This document shows positions 30,026 to 41,345 of a stretch of 64,000 nucleotides of DNA, piece after piece; positions within the stretch are counted from its first letter, which is position 1, and each line of letters opens with the position of its first letter. Made by a program: the position numbers and the translations under genes. Where the stretch lies: positions 6,510,001 to 6,574,000 of the forward strand of contig OZ004591.1 in NCBI GenBank assembly GCA_963924555.1, given 5' to 3'. The notes below the pieces were generated by a model. The model did not search any database. It saw nothing but the letters and a program-made list of their open reading frames with translations, and had not been told where the DNA came from. This DNA comes from Crambe crambe. Taxonomy: Eukaryota > Porifera > Demospongiae > Poecilosclerida > Crambeidae.

Positions 30026-32659
30026 ATGCCTCTCCCCAAGACTGCAACTGTAGCTGCTAGGGCCACTGAAGTTTACTGTGAAGTGTGGAGTGTTATTCTA
30101 CAGCAGATCTATAAAATGCCTCCAACCAGAAAAGACGACTTGAATGAACTCTCTCAGCTCCTCCCTTATCTCCGACAGCTTCTCACATGCTGTGCATGTG
30201 CTGGTCTTCTCGAGGATGCCATGGTCTCCCTCACCTGTGGCCATTGCTATTGCTACGACTGTCAATTTAGGGAACCTTTACTGAAAATTCAATGTAGGCA
30301 GTGTCGGGAAAGAACAGGCTTGGTGATGGAGAATCAATTGCAAGTATTAGTGAAATGCTACAAGAAAATGTGTTTTTTGCTAGGGGAGGAATTGCGGAAG
30401 AACCCGGCAGTTTTGGACTTGGATAAGTCACCGAACAGGCATAAAATAGATGAGATATCTGTAAGTGATGATAAGAATGAAATAGGCAAGAAAGAGAGCA
30501 TGATTTTATCAAAGAAAGTAAGCCTACTCATCGATTCCAATTTTGATCCGGTTATAGAGATTGTGAGAGAAGTAGAAAAAGGTACAAAAGTTTCTCGGGC
30601 TATTCTAGTCATCAAACCACCATCAAAATACCTCAATATCAAAGTCGTTCCTGCTTCCAAGAAAGAAGTTGCACCTAATACTTCTATTGCTGCTACGACC
30701 CAAACAACTAAGACACCAAGAGCAAGTAGGTCAAAGGTTACTCGAGGCACCTTGAAAAAAAAGAATAAGACTGATACCAGCAGTGGTAAGGAAGAAACGA
30801 TAAAGTTGAGAAAACCTGAGAAAGAGTCAAAACCTAGGATACGCAAAAGGAATGTGGTAGAGAAGAACAACATCACTGTAGATTCTAAATCGAAGAAAAG
30901 AGTGAAATCTTTATCTTCTCAGAGAGCTAATCGTCGCAGTCATCCTTACGTCAACAGAAGAAATAAAGTGGTATACGAAACTACAAGGTCAAAGTCCAAA
31001 TCCCTCACAGATACCACTAAAGCACAAGCGAAAGGTGATGAAGGTGGTGGTGAGAGTGCTGCTACAAAGCCTTTTATTAATCTTCAAGCGTCGGACAGAG
31101 ATTTCACTCATAATGAGTTTGATGTGGACAAGTTGGATGTATCAGTAGAGTGCTTTGATAATCGGTATTTGAAAATCACCAAGAAGACATTATCTCTGCT
31201 GCCTCACGAAGAACCCATTTCGTTGCTCTCAAAGGTACTGTCTTTTCCGTCGAATAAAGATGGTTCTGAAGCTAAAGAGAAATCTGTTGTAGGTGGGAAA
31301 TGGAAAGGGGTTGTGAGGAAAAGGAAATGGGGGCCACTGTCTCCGAGCATTGTTATCAAGCGTCCTAGAGAAGATATTGCGCGGATGGTCATGATGCAAA
31401 CGAAAGCAGCCAAGGGAAGAAGGAAACTACGTCAAAAAGCACATGTACAACACTCAAAAAAGACATCTTCTGTTACCTCTTCGTCATCAGCTTCTTCTCT
31501 TCCTCGCTCTCTCCCTACTGCCTTACCCCTACCCTCTCACTCGCAACCCATGATCACCCACGATATTCCTATCCCCGATCACATCTCCCTCTTACCAAAT
31601 GACGGGAGGGAGGACTTGATGGATGCCGACATCAATTGGACAGAATTCTCAGATTTCTTGGAGAGTAGCGAGGAATCTCTTCCCACATTGCAAACTTTTG
31701 GTCGCTTTGCACCGCAGTCGCATCCAGCTCCTCCCAGACCTCGCCACCAAAACCCCACCACCAAGCTCGAGCCTCTACATTACAGTGATTACGATCCAGG
31801 GAATTTGATGCAGCCTCCCTTTTTGCCTTCTCCTGGTCCTCCTCCTCCTCCTCCCCATCACATGCCCCACCCTCCCTTGCGTCACCCGCCACCTGGACCA
31901 CCACACACGCCTATAATGCCGTACACCCCAATGGGTCCCAACACCCCAATGGGTCCAAACATGCCCCCTCATGAAGGTTTTTTCCCACCACCAATGAACC
32001 CTGATGATTTCCTCCCAAGAGGGATGAGCCCAGACGGAAGGGGTTTTCCCACTCCAATGACCCCGAACAGGCGAGATTACCCCAGACCCCTCCCATGTCC
32101 GGCAGACACGCCCTATCAAAGATCACCACATCAACACCATATAGGTGGGCACTATCCCATCCCAGACATGAGGGGTAGATATCCCCCTCCACCTCCCCAT
32201 TCTCCCCTCCCACAACGGCCTCCTCTCCCAAGAGGACCTTTTGTTAGACCTGTCATTAGACCTGTCATCATCCCAGACAGCAACAACGGTACCAGAAAGA
32301 CAAAACTCAAATCTCCGAGTCTCAAATCTCCAAAGAAATTCTTGTCTCCCAATAGTAGTAGTATCCCTGGCCCTGTGACTCCAATTACTGCCGTGACTCC
32401 AGTTACCCCTGAAGGTCATTCAAAGAAACGGAAATCTCCTGGATACTCGGAGGCTGGCTGGAGGTGTAGGTGTGGGACTAACAACGTTATGTTTCCGGAT
32501 AAAGTGTGTGCGAAAGGAAAATGTCCCTGCTTCACTAAGGGAATCGCATGCAAGAACTGTCTCTGTCGTTACTGCCATAACCCTTTCGGTACGAGAGAAC
32601 ATAGCACTAACTCACATGTCAAAACCATACCTGAGACAGCAGCAGAAGTATCAGAGTAA
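30026..32659 (+). CDS. MSL2: MSL2-like E3 ubiquitin ligase (RING + CXC)
   Basis: MSL2 is the RING E3 ligase and DNA-binding subunit of the MSL histone H4K16 acetyltransferase complex. A single exon encodes 877 residues, longer than human MSL2 (577). A helix LSQLLPYLRQLLTCC precedes a RING at about residues 55-93 (CCAC, CGHCYCYDC, CRQC). The segment QLQVLVKCYKKMC matches the MSL2-specific extension after the RING. A long low-complexity middle (basic 200-330, proline-rich 600-740) follows. The C-terminal CXC zinc cluster is at about residues 812-855 (WRCRCG, CAKGKCPCF, CKNCLCRYC). The start at 30026 gives an N terminus alignable with MSL2; M31 is an alternative. Convergent with the EPSTI1-like gene. 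Confidence 0.88.
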   Translation: MPLPKTATVAARATEVYCEVWSVILQQIYKMPPTRKDDLNELSQLLPYLRQLLTCCACAGLLEDAMVSLTCGHCYCYDCQFREPLLKIQCRQCRERTGLVMENQLQVLVKCYKKMCFLLGEELRKNPAVLDLDKSPNRHKIDEISVSDDKNEIGKKESMILSKKVSLLIDSNFDPVIEIVREVEKGTKVSRAILVIKPPSKYLNIKVVPASKKEVAPNTSIAATTQTTKTPRASRSKVTRGTLKKKNKTDTSSGKEETIKLRKPEKESKPRIRKRNVVEKNNITVDSKSKKRVKSLSSQRANRRSHPYVNRRNKVVYETTRSKSKSLTDTTKAQAKGDEGGGESAATKPFINLQASDRDFTHNEFDVDKLDVSVECFDNRYLKITKKTLSLLPHEEPISLLSKVLSFPSNKDGSEAKEKSVVGGKWKGVVRKRKWGPLSPSIVIKRPREDIARMVMMQTKAAKGRRKLRQKAHVQHSKKTSSVTSSSSASSLPRSLPTALPLPSHSQPMITHDIPIPDHISLLPNDGREDLMDADINWTEFSDFLESSEESLPTLQTFGRFAPQSHPAPPRPRHQNPTTKLEPLHYSDYDPGNLMQPPFLPSPGPPPPPPHHMPHPPLRHPPPGPPHTPIMPYTPMGPNTPMGPNMPPHEGFFPPPMNPDDFLPRGMSPDGRGFPTPMTPNRRDYPRPLPCPADTPYQRSPHQHHIGGHYPIPDMRGRYPPPPPHSPLPQRPPLPRGPFVRPVIRPVIIPDSNNGTRKTKLKSPSLKSPKKFLSPNSSSIPGPVTPITAVTPVTPEGHSKKRKSPGYSEAGWRCRCGTNNVMFPDKVCAKGKCPCFTKGIACKNCLCRYCHNPFGTREHSTNSHVKTIPETAAEVSE

Positions 32660-32963
32660 TCCAAGTAATTCAAATCCCCAAATCGAGTGTTACGATCATT
32701 TTTTTTAGTAACTGTTAAAGTGTGTGTCAGCGTGTAACCATCATAAGTTTGTATTGCACCAGTATTCTTAGTGTGTGACTTACACAGCACAAAATCCATT
32801 TAGCTAAGCTTAGAGCCAGCAATAAGTTTTTTTTTATTCAACATAACAGTTACTACTGCATAGTGACAAATTTATTTTATAATAACAGCATGAATTTCTA
32901 AAAACTTCAAGAATCATCATGCACCTATTTGGATTACGATATAATGAAGATTGTCAATGATGG
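32660..32963. other. Interval between convergent genes
   Basis: About 300 bp between the MSL2 stop and the proposed EPSTI1-like stop. It must hold both 3' UTRs. T-rich, with no gene seen. Confidence 0.5.
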
Positions 32964-34269
32964 TCATGTGGTTGGATGATTAAAGTATGCGAGTCTCTTC
33001 CTATAAAAGTATTGGAATGGTGAGGGTGGGTGATTATATATGCTCTATGCTAGGAACCTCCTAATAATGGACACACTGGGACCCATTTTGTCCTGAGATT
33101 GTGGAGGTTATTTTGTATAGAGTACAAAGGTACTTTTAGATTGTCATGTTAGAGGTTTGTCCTGTCCTTTATCGGAGGTTTCACTGATAGTTCTTAACTT
33201 TCTAGACCTATATACAAACACATACTTTCTCAGCTCTTCTTGATCAACTTGGTTCTGAATTGCTTTTTTCTCTTCCAGTTTCTGGGCCTATGTGTATGTG
33301 AAATCCCATGGACATCACACCACTCTAGTATCATTCTGAAATCAAGTGACATTTTTTACCTTCTGCCGTTGTATTTGCTTCATCTGTTCCAACTTTCTGT
33401 CTTCTCTCTCCCGCTCCTGTCGATGGTACTCCTCATGCTTTTGCTTGAAGAAGAAAGAAAGAGAGAAAGAAAGAAAAAGTTAGACATCACTTCAGTGATA
33501 ATAATAATCAGAGAGCACAATACCACTCTCTATGTGTTGTTGTTGTTGTTGTTATTGTTGTTGTTGTTGTTGTTGTTATAGTAATTACCCTCCTCCTGAC
33601 AGCAGAAAACTTTGCTTCTTTCTGTTGCTGTCTTTCTTGTTGTTCCCTGCGTGCAGCAATTTCTTCACTGGAGTATGTAGTACCACCTGGAAACAACAAC
33701 AATAACAACAACAACTTTGCCATCACTACAGCTACCAGCTAACCTTGGAATCACACACTATATTTGTATGAGCTCACCAATTCGTGTAGGAGGTTGCTGT
33801 GCCAAGTCTTGAGCAATCCTCTCTCGTTTCTCTTCCTTATACCTCATATATTCAGCCTTCTCTTCTTCAGCAGCTACATATGGCCATGAGAAACCAATGA
33901 TACAGTGGATTCTAGCTACTGCACTGACTTTTCTTTAACTTTGAATTCTTTGAAGAATTGGGTGCTAAAACGTAGTGTGTTCCTTTACTGGACAGAAGAA
34001 GAAAGAGAATGAGTACTCACTTCATTGCAATGATAAATCAATTACCTTTGTAGTGTCCTATCTTCTGCCCCTCCCCCTCTTCCCAGACAATCCTGCCTTC
34101 TGTCTTCATCTTCACTGTATTGCAAAGCTGATGCCTGCTCACCAGGCCTATTCATCACATAAGGACTATAAGAAGAGGATGCCCTTTGGTTTTGTCCTCT
34201 ACCCCGGCCCCGAGGTCTGGAGGTGGAGGGATAAGAACTCTTTGTCTTTGTTGTTATTGCTCTGCTCAT
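32964..34269 (-). CDS. EPSTI1-like coiled-coil protein
   Basis: Seven proposed exons in transcription order: 34046-34269, 33929-33987, 33778-33873, 33589-33686, 33360-33443, 33226-33281 and 32964-33000, giving about 217 residues with matching phases. The segment HYVLAPNSS, the following basic helix, then TRIGGTTYSSEEIAARREQQ and LEQMKQIQRQKKLEEKK align in order with vertebrate EPSTI1 (YTLIAPN, RRLGGSQSE, LQKMKAIQRE, KLEEKK). The 59-nt exon 2 was found because the phases of its neighbours required it. EPSTI1 is an interferon-induced helical protein of poorly known function in vertebrates. The last exon is least certain; reading through the sixth donor instead runs into a dispersed repeat and stops at 33144. 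The N terminus is rich in RGRG. Confidence 0.68.
33056..33200 (+). repeat. Dispersed short inverted-repeat family, copy 5
   Basis: The clearest copy. It opens with GGAACCTCCTAATAATGG, continues with CACACTGGGACCC, GTGGAGGTTATTTTG, GTACAAAGGTACTTTTAGA and AGAGGTTTGTCC, and ends in GGAGGTTTCACTG. It lies in the last intron of the EPSTI1-like gene as modelled here. Confidence 0.65.
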
Positions 34270-34484
34270 AGCTGAGTTAGCAATCTACATCGCGGGAAAA
34301 TCCCGGCATCACGTGTGAGGGCGTGGTCTCCATAATTGCAGCTGCAGTGACACGGATATGAACACTGTGTGTAGGCTGGGTCTCGCTACTGTCCACCGCT
34401 ACAAATTTTCCACCACAGCTTCTACATCTATTTTAAAAGAAAGTTGACCGTAGAGCTCTGCTAGCTGGCTACGCGTGAAAAAAA
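34270..34484. promoter_or_regulatory. Putative bidirectional promoter, EPSTI1-like / SH2-ANK kinase
   Basis: 215 bp separate the two divergent start codons. GC content is higher than in the surroundings around 34290-34340, with GCGGGAAAATCCCGGC, a near-palindrome that resembles an E2F-type site. Confidence 0.45.
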
Positions 34485-37400
34485 ATGAGTTTTCAGCCTG
34501 ATCCAGACATCTGGTTTCACGGGAAAATAACTCGAGAGAATGCTGCTCACTTGGTCAGCACAGGACCTTCAGGGAGGAAGGAAGGTCTCTTTCTGGTCAG
34601 GGAAAGTTTGAGGCTAGCTGGCAGTTTTGTCTTAACAATGTGGGCAAGAAATCAGGTCCATCACTTTCAGATAGTGGGACACGGAGATGGCTGGTTCTCT
34701 GTAGACAATGGACCACTGTTTCAGGGGCTAGATGAGTTGGTTCATCACTATCTCAGTCGGCCTGATGGACTCCCTGCCCAGCTGAATGATTTCATCCCTG
34801 GTAATGCCCCACCCATGAGTGCCCGTGCTCGCAAAGAAACGGAACTTCATCGAGCTGTCCTTAAACGGGACATGTCAGCTGTAATGAGGATACTGGCCGT
34901 ACCACCTCCCACAGATCAAATGGGAACACCAGAGTCCCAAAATGGAGAGGGTTCGACTCCAGTGCATGAGGCTGCTAAGAAGGGATATTTAGAGATACTG
35001 GAGAGGTTGTTAGAGAAGAAACCTGATGTCACAATCCGAGACTCTAAAGGATCAACTTCTCTCCAGGTGAGGGGGAGGCAAGGAGTGAAAGGGACAGGTT
35101 TATATTTCCTTTAGACCTTTCCATTGTGATGTGGTACCGTGAAATATTTTTATGATAGAGCCAGTCCAAGAATCTGAAAAAAATAATTTCTTTTGCTAAA
35201 ATACATGTAAACCTTCCATTGTAATGTCGTTTTGAAATACATTTGTGATAGAGCCAGTCCAAGAATCTGATATTAGAGTCAGATAATCTCTTGAAGTTTT
35301 TGTAATACATTTGTGATAGAGCCAGTCCAAGAATCTGATATTAGAGTCAGATAATCTCTTGAAGTTTTTGTATCCGTTTCCTTATGGCAACAACGCCATG
35401 TAGGCAACAAGACGGTGTTAATCAGTATTCATCATCACTGTATGCACTGCTTCTTTTTGATGCTGACAGTGACCCCCAGTATATATATATATCCCTTAAT
35501 AACCTTTCTGTCTACAAGACACATCCTCCCCCCTCCCCCTTTTTGCTACCCTCCCACATAAATATGAAATGAGAGTTTCCTTACTTCATTTTTGGTGTGG
35601 TTTTGACGTACTTTTTAGGACATCTATGCACTACAAATTCCCCAATTAGTTCTGCATGATAACCTTAGCATTATATGTCTGCCCACTTTTCAATGAGAGC
35701 TGGTTTGGGCACACAATGTATGAAGCACCTTCAATATTGTGTAAAGGTTTTCCACTGACTCCTATGAATGTGGGTGTCATTTAGCCTAGCATTATAGACA
35801 CAGCAGACCACATACTGCCATTTTCCTATGGTATTAGGGAAGCTCCTTGTTTCCCTAATATGGACTTACATACTGGGAAAATGATCTGACTTCAATTATA
35901 AAGCAATCTCGGCATGATATCAGTGGCTTAAAATTTGCTTTGGCCTATACTATGTATATAGATTGGTGTGGTATAGTTTTCCTGCACTGCCCTTTCTATA
36001 TTAGACAAATGCAATGCATTGTGGGGCGAGCCTGAGCTGAATGTGATGCATGTTCCCTTTTAGCAAGGGTGAAACAGTGAGAATGCATTCTGAAGACAAT
36101 CTCTGGTCTGTATTCTCTGAGCCTGGCCTCTCTTTCCTCAGCTGTCTGTGACATCGACTGCTGACTTGCACTCTCCCTCAAGTGCTGTCTTTTCTCTGTA
36201 GCTGTGCTTTGAGCAGGATGTCTTGCCTTCTTATCTCCTACTTAAGTACTTTCTTCTTTCTGTCCAGCAGTCTTGGAAGCACACGGAGTCTCCCTTCTAC
36301 ATCAGAGTTTGTCAGCTATTCCATTCTTTAGTAGCTAGCTAGCAAACTAAAATTTCTCATGATCTTTTCTCTGGGGTAGCATGTCTTGCTGATTTCTCGA
36401 TCTATGCTTCGACGTTCTTCCTTCTGTTTAGCAGTCTCAGCAGCCCTCTCTTAGCACATGTTTCTATATATGCATGCACAATGTACTGTTGTGACATATA
36501 GAAAGGCTGGATTGGAGTACAACTACGAGATTATAGTTTTTGAGGGTAACATTTCCCTTGACAGATTTTAGTGATCAAAACTATGCAGAGGCTTAGTGAG
36601 ACAGAAAAAAACAACTCTGCCCTTTTTAGGTAAAATGTGGATGTTATTAGTATCCCAGAATTTTCCTTTGAATACCAAAACAGATGGAGTCACCACCTAT
36701 GGAGTTATGTATATCACATGTATATTACATGTATGTCACATGTACATGTGTCTAATATCTAATTAAGGAAGAAGGAAATGCAGTGAAAATGAAAGGAATT
36801 CTTGATTATTTAATCTAACTCTCTTTCCCTGTTTCAAAGGCCAATAAACATCTTTGACAATAGTTATACCCTCTCTCTCCTCTCCCTCTAGCTTGCTGCC
36901 CGGAATGGACATGCAGAGTGTGTACGCATGTTGGTGGAGAAAGGTGGAGCTGACGTGCAGGAAAGAAATGCGACAACAGGTTGGGTGGCACTACATGAGG
37001 CCGCTTTCAGGGGTCATGTGGACTGTGTCAAGGTAATAAATGATACATACATACATACATACATACATACATAGGTACATACTTGTATTTTGTACCCATT
37101 GTCTAGAAATCTTCAAGCCTGGCTTCATAAGTATGTAGTTAACATCATGCCAAGTTTTTTTTCTCTCTTTTTTTTTTTGTATGCATGGTTCACATCATAG
37201 TCAGGTTTTAAAGGTATTATGAGCTTGTCGTTCGCACTGACAAGTGCAACACGATTCTCCATTCAAGTCATGTGTGAAGTGTTTTCAAAATACACTCTTC
37301 TTGTGTAATTTCAGTGTTGTCCTTCATTCAACAGAAATTGCAGTCACTGGCATAAGTGATATATTCAGCAAAGCGACTTGCTCTTTTAAGCAACTAAGCT

Positions 37401-37849
37401 TCCTTTTTGGGAGCGAGGGAGACAAGGGTATTGATGTTCATAATATGCTACAGTGAGGAGGTGCATGTTTGAAGTGTTGAAATGAAGCATAGTACCCACT
37501 TTTAAGTGTACTCTGTTATGGACAATTAGGAGATGATATATCATGACTTGTTTTGAAGTAACCATAAAAGTATTTCTTGCATGAGAACCTGCCAGGTCTG
37601 AGTGTTAGAGATAAGATTACAATTTATGGCCACTCAGATTATCTACCTTTAAATATAGGAACTCCAAATTTGAGCATTTGCTAAAAGCTTCATGTGATGT
37701 TTGTGTATGTATCGATATCCTGTGCCTTCTGGACGATAGTTCCATAAAAAACTTTACTTCAGAGCTTATCTAAATGTGTATCTTGGCAGATGGCAATTTT
37801 CAAAAGCACGTTTCAATAATATTTTTTTTTGTGACATTTTGTTATTGTA

Positions 37850-37933
<84 letters not shown>

Positions 37934-40900
37934 CTCACAGGTCTTGCTTCAGCTGAATGCTCCCCTTCGCCCCAGAACCCCTGATGAGGACACACCCAAG
38001 GAACTTGCAAGCCGCTACAGGCAGCGAGAAATTGTAGAATTGTTGGAATGGGCAGCTTCCAATTATCCCAGACCTCGAACCACCACTGCAGATTGGCTTC
38101 ATAAGGCTACAGATAGAAACGTGAGTGAGAAAGGGAGGGGAGAGGGAGAGGGAAGGGGAAGGAAGAACAGAGGGGATGGGAGAGAGAGAGAGAGAGAGAG
38201 AGAGAGAAGCCCACAATCTGCTCAGGCTAGAGTTTCCAGTGTTTTCAAAATGGAGTCGCTACAGCAGTTGGATGCCCTTGAGTGATCAATATTATATATA
38301 TTTGTGTGTGGGCCCAAGCATACAATGCATGTGTGTGTGTGTGATAGATGTAGCCATATGGCATGCATGCATACAGTGGATAGTGGTGATCTCCAATTAC
38401 AGACACAGGATGTGTGGATATCTGTCATGTCTGAGTCAGTGGGATCCAGAGGAATGTTTACCTAAAATGCACTGAAGTTTAGTTCATTGACCATGCAAGG
38501 GTTCTCCCAAAGACATAGTTCTTCCCCTTCTTACCACAGTTCTTCCCCTATGCCTTACTATTACAGTATTAACACTGAACCACTGGTAATTTTCGCTGCA
38601 GACACATCCAGTAAAATAAACAGGCCTTCAGTAAACTAAATATAAAGCAGTAAACTGAGAATATACCAACTGTATCACCTGTCCTATAATTATGATGGAG
38701 TGGGTATTTGGTCATTGGATACAGTTGTTTTGTGTTCCTTGCACGTATAGAAAGCAGTGACCATGCTGACTAAGAGGGGTGTTCAAAGTGATGGTTGCTT
38801 CTTAATTCGACCTAACTCCAGACGTCCTGGCTACTACGCCCTGACACTTGTCTTCACTCAGATGCCCTACCACTATGAAATCGTCTGTGAGGTACAATAT
38901 AGCATTATAGTTTATGTTTTGATGTTTCTTAAGGCCTCATCAATTCAGATTCCCACTGTGGTGGTTTTCCATGCCTAAGGGAGTGAAGATTTGACCGTGC
39001 TCTAATTAATGTCTTAATTAGAGGGAGGAGGGGGGACCAACAAGGTTGATAATAGAATTTCCTACACTCGATCTCTTTCTCACAATGCAGTCTGACCTTT
39101 GGTACTTCATTGACGATGGACCTCTCTTTGATTCGTTGCCTGCTGTGATCGATCACTACATGATGTTCAAGGATGGTCTCCCCACTGTTCTACGATACCC
39201 AGTCAACTCACACGGCAAGAAAATCACATACAATAAATTGGTAAGGAATAAGGCATCCAGTTTGGTCACTTTGAGGATGTAGTCTATATGCATTCACTTG
39301 TTCTCTCGAGCATTACTATGTTGATCAGCTCTCTGCTGGTGTTTTAAATATGAAATTAATTAGAGCAGATATAGCAGGGATTAAGACTTGATGATTCTTC
39401 TCTATAATGATCAGAAGAGACTATTGTCGTCTCTGTGATTTCATTATGTGCTATACAGCATGGGAGCTCTGTTTTGACTCAGTTGTCTCCATTCTAGTTG
39501 TACTTGTCTCTACGTATTGTTTATTCTGAAGTTGTAATAGCAACATTGGACGAAGTTCACAATGCACAGTTTTCATTATGTTATTAGCTTCAGGGAAAAG
39601 TCGAACCCTTATGGCAAGACCCTAAATAGATAGACATATGCAACATGTGTTTATTTAGAGATTTTTCCAAGTATTTTTTTGTGAATTACCTCTCATTTCC
39701 CTGTTACCATAGCCTTGTCCAGGGCAGCAGCTCTTTGCAAATCTTCAGACATGTCCCCGCCCTCCTCTTCCTCTCCCTTCACAACCCCCCACCTCCACTC
39801 ACCATGGCACACCTCCCATCCAACCCAGAGATAGCAGTCTGGTAAACGGCAGACCAGGGCCTCCGAGGTACGTAATTCTCTCTAGAAATAGAGGACTTCC
39901 CCTATAATTACGCTTATTATGGATAAATTAATGTTTCTCCACGATTAGTGCTCAACCTCCTGCTCCCCCTGGACCACTCACCCATAAGAAGAAGGATAGC
40001 AACTACACGATGGTGACCATCAATGATAAGTTCCTCACATTAGGGGTCGAGTTAGGTCAGGGAGAATTCGGCTCAGTTCTTAGGGGCAAGTATAAGCCAC
40101 CGAATGGAAGACCAGTAAGTAGCTTGAGTCTTGGTAAATAGTGATGGTTGTAATAATTCTCTTCATATGTACTGTTAGATGGAAGTTGCAGTAAAGACAC
40201 TGCGCGTGGATGCCATGGGGCATGGGGAACAGGAGTTCATGCGAGAGGCTAAGATTATGGTGACCCTCAACCATCCATGCATTGTGAAGCTCATTGGAGT
40301 CACAAGAGGCAAACCCATGATGCTGGTATGTTATTCTATTTAATGCCACCTTACTCTATTTAATGCACACCATATTGTTTTACTCTTTGCTTGCTTTTAG
40401 GTGCAAGAGCTTGTGCCCCTGGGTGCTTTGATCGACTATCTTTATGAGGGTCGGTACCCACGTCCCAATATTACCACCCTTAAACTATGGGCCGCTGAGA
40501 TTGCTTCAGGGATGATGTACTTGGAGCAAAAGAGATTCGTCCACCGTGATCTGGCAGCTAGAAATATCCTGGTGGCATCAGAGAAAGAGGCAAGTGTTAT
40601 TATAAACACATACTATATCGTGAAAGGATGTGATTTACAAATGTGTGCAATGTCTTTACAAATAGGTGAAAATCAGTGACTTTGGTTTGTCAAGAGCCGT
40701 TGGTTCCAACAGTGACTACTATAAGGCTTCTCAAGGTGGGAGGTGGCCAGTCAAATGGTTAGTGTTAGCAATAGAATAATGGGACTCACCCTCTTATCCT
40801 TTTAGAGTGGTTTGTCCTATATTGAGAGGTTTGTGGGTCAGAAGTTCTCTGTACACTTGCATTGGTTTCTGCGCAGGTATGCCCCGGAGTCTATCAATTA

Positions 40901-41345
40901 CGGAACGTTCTCTCACGCCAGTGATATTTGGAGCTACGGGATTACACTCTGGGAGATGTTTTCATATGGAGAACCCCCTTATGGTGACATGACGGGAGCA
41001 GATGTGAGAGCTTAGCTGTAGATGTAGCGTGAGGGGTGTGGTGTGAGATGTTAAGGAGTAGGGCTGAATCTTGAGGGGTGGGCCTTACTTTGAGCTTAAT
41101 ATTTCTTTGCACTGTCACTTTCCCAACAGGTTTTAGAACTGATAGAGAACCAGAATTACCGGTTAGACCAGCCTCCAGGCTGTCCTCAGGGCATTTACAA
41201 GATCATGCACTCCTGCTGGTTGCTGGATCCCAACACTAGACCCACATTTGTGGACCTCCACCGAGCATTCAGCTCTGAACCAGAATACAAGGACATTTCT
41301 CTCCACAGGGACCTTTATCAGAACCCTGGAGATCTCATGGGGTAG
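34485..41345 (+). CDS. SH2-ankyrin-SH2 tyrosine kinase (HTK16/Shark family)
   Basis: Non-receptor tyrosine kinase related to Syk/ZAP-70 but with ankyrin repeats between the SH2 domains. Shark acts in epithelial signalling and Draper-dependent phagocytosis in insects; HTK16 is the Hydra member. Twelve exons give about 761 residues: 34485-35066, 36892-37032, 37941-38120, 38751-38891, 39091-39240, 39713-39867, 39949-40114, 40179-40325, 40401-40589, 40666-40757, 40877-41003 and 41130-41345. SH2-1 starts at WFHGKI (11), with phosphotyrosine-binding R39 in FLVRES. About four ankyrin repeats follow (118-280). SH2-2 has R321 in FLIR. A proline-rich linker leads to the kinase: G-loop LGQGEFGSV (485-493), K511 in VAVK, D604 in HRDLAARN, D622 in DFG, then WYAPESI. 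All catalytic residues are present. The intron after exon 9 starts with GC, not GT. Confidence 0.96.
35236..35371 (+). repeat. 68-bp tandem duplication in kinase intron 1
   Basis: Two nearly identical 68-bp units (containing GATAGAGCCAGTCCAAGAAT) lie at 35236-35303 and 35304-35371. A third, partial and older copy of the GAGCCAGTCCAAGAATCTGA core is at about 35155-35180. Confidence 0.85.
35996..36450 (-). other. Degenerate repeat-rich coding remnant, possibly transposon-derived
   Basis: Minus-strand frames inside kinase intron 1 carry repeated motifs such as [19 protein letters not shown] and [15 protein letters not shown], with stops and frame changes between them. Tandem EAREARL-type motifs occur in some large DNA-transposon proteins, but I cannot assign a family. 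No termini were found. Confidence 0.3.
37852..37931 (+). repeat. (CT)n microsatellite at a 3' splice site
   Basis: About 40 CT units end ten bases before the CACAG acceptor at 37936-37940 of a kinase exon. This is the fourth long CT tract in the transcript sense and in the same relation to an acceptor as those at 264-340 and 14207-14284. Confidence 0.95.
40781..40835 (+). repeat. Dispersed short inverted-repeat family, partial copy
   Basis: AATAATGGGACTCACCC, TTATCCTTTTAGAG and TATTGAGAGGTTTGTG resemble the family core. The copy is short and lies in the kinase intron 40758-40876. Confidence 0.35.

Noticed and set aside
33144-33225. Read-through C terminus of the EPSTI1-like protein ending at 33144
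   Set aside because: The extension is encoded by a dispersed repeat copy; a donor at 33224-33225 and a phase-matched exon at 32964-33000 are preferred, though not proven.
33508-33726. Thr/Ile repeat open frame
   Set aside because: Includes a GTT/AAC trinucleotide repeat in an intron of the EPSTI1-like gene; only the 33589-33686 part is exon.
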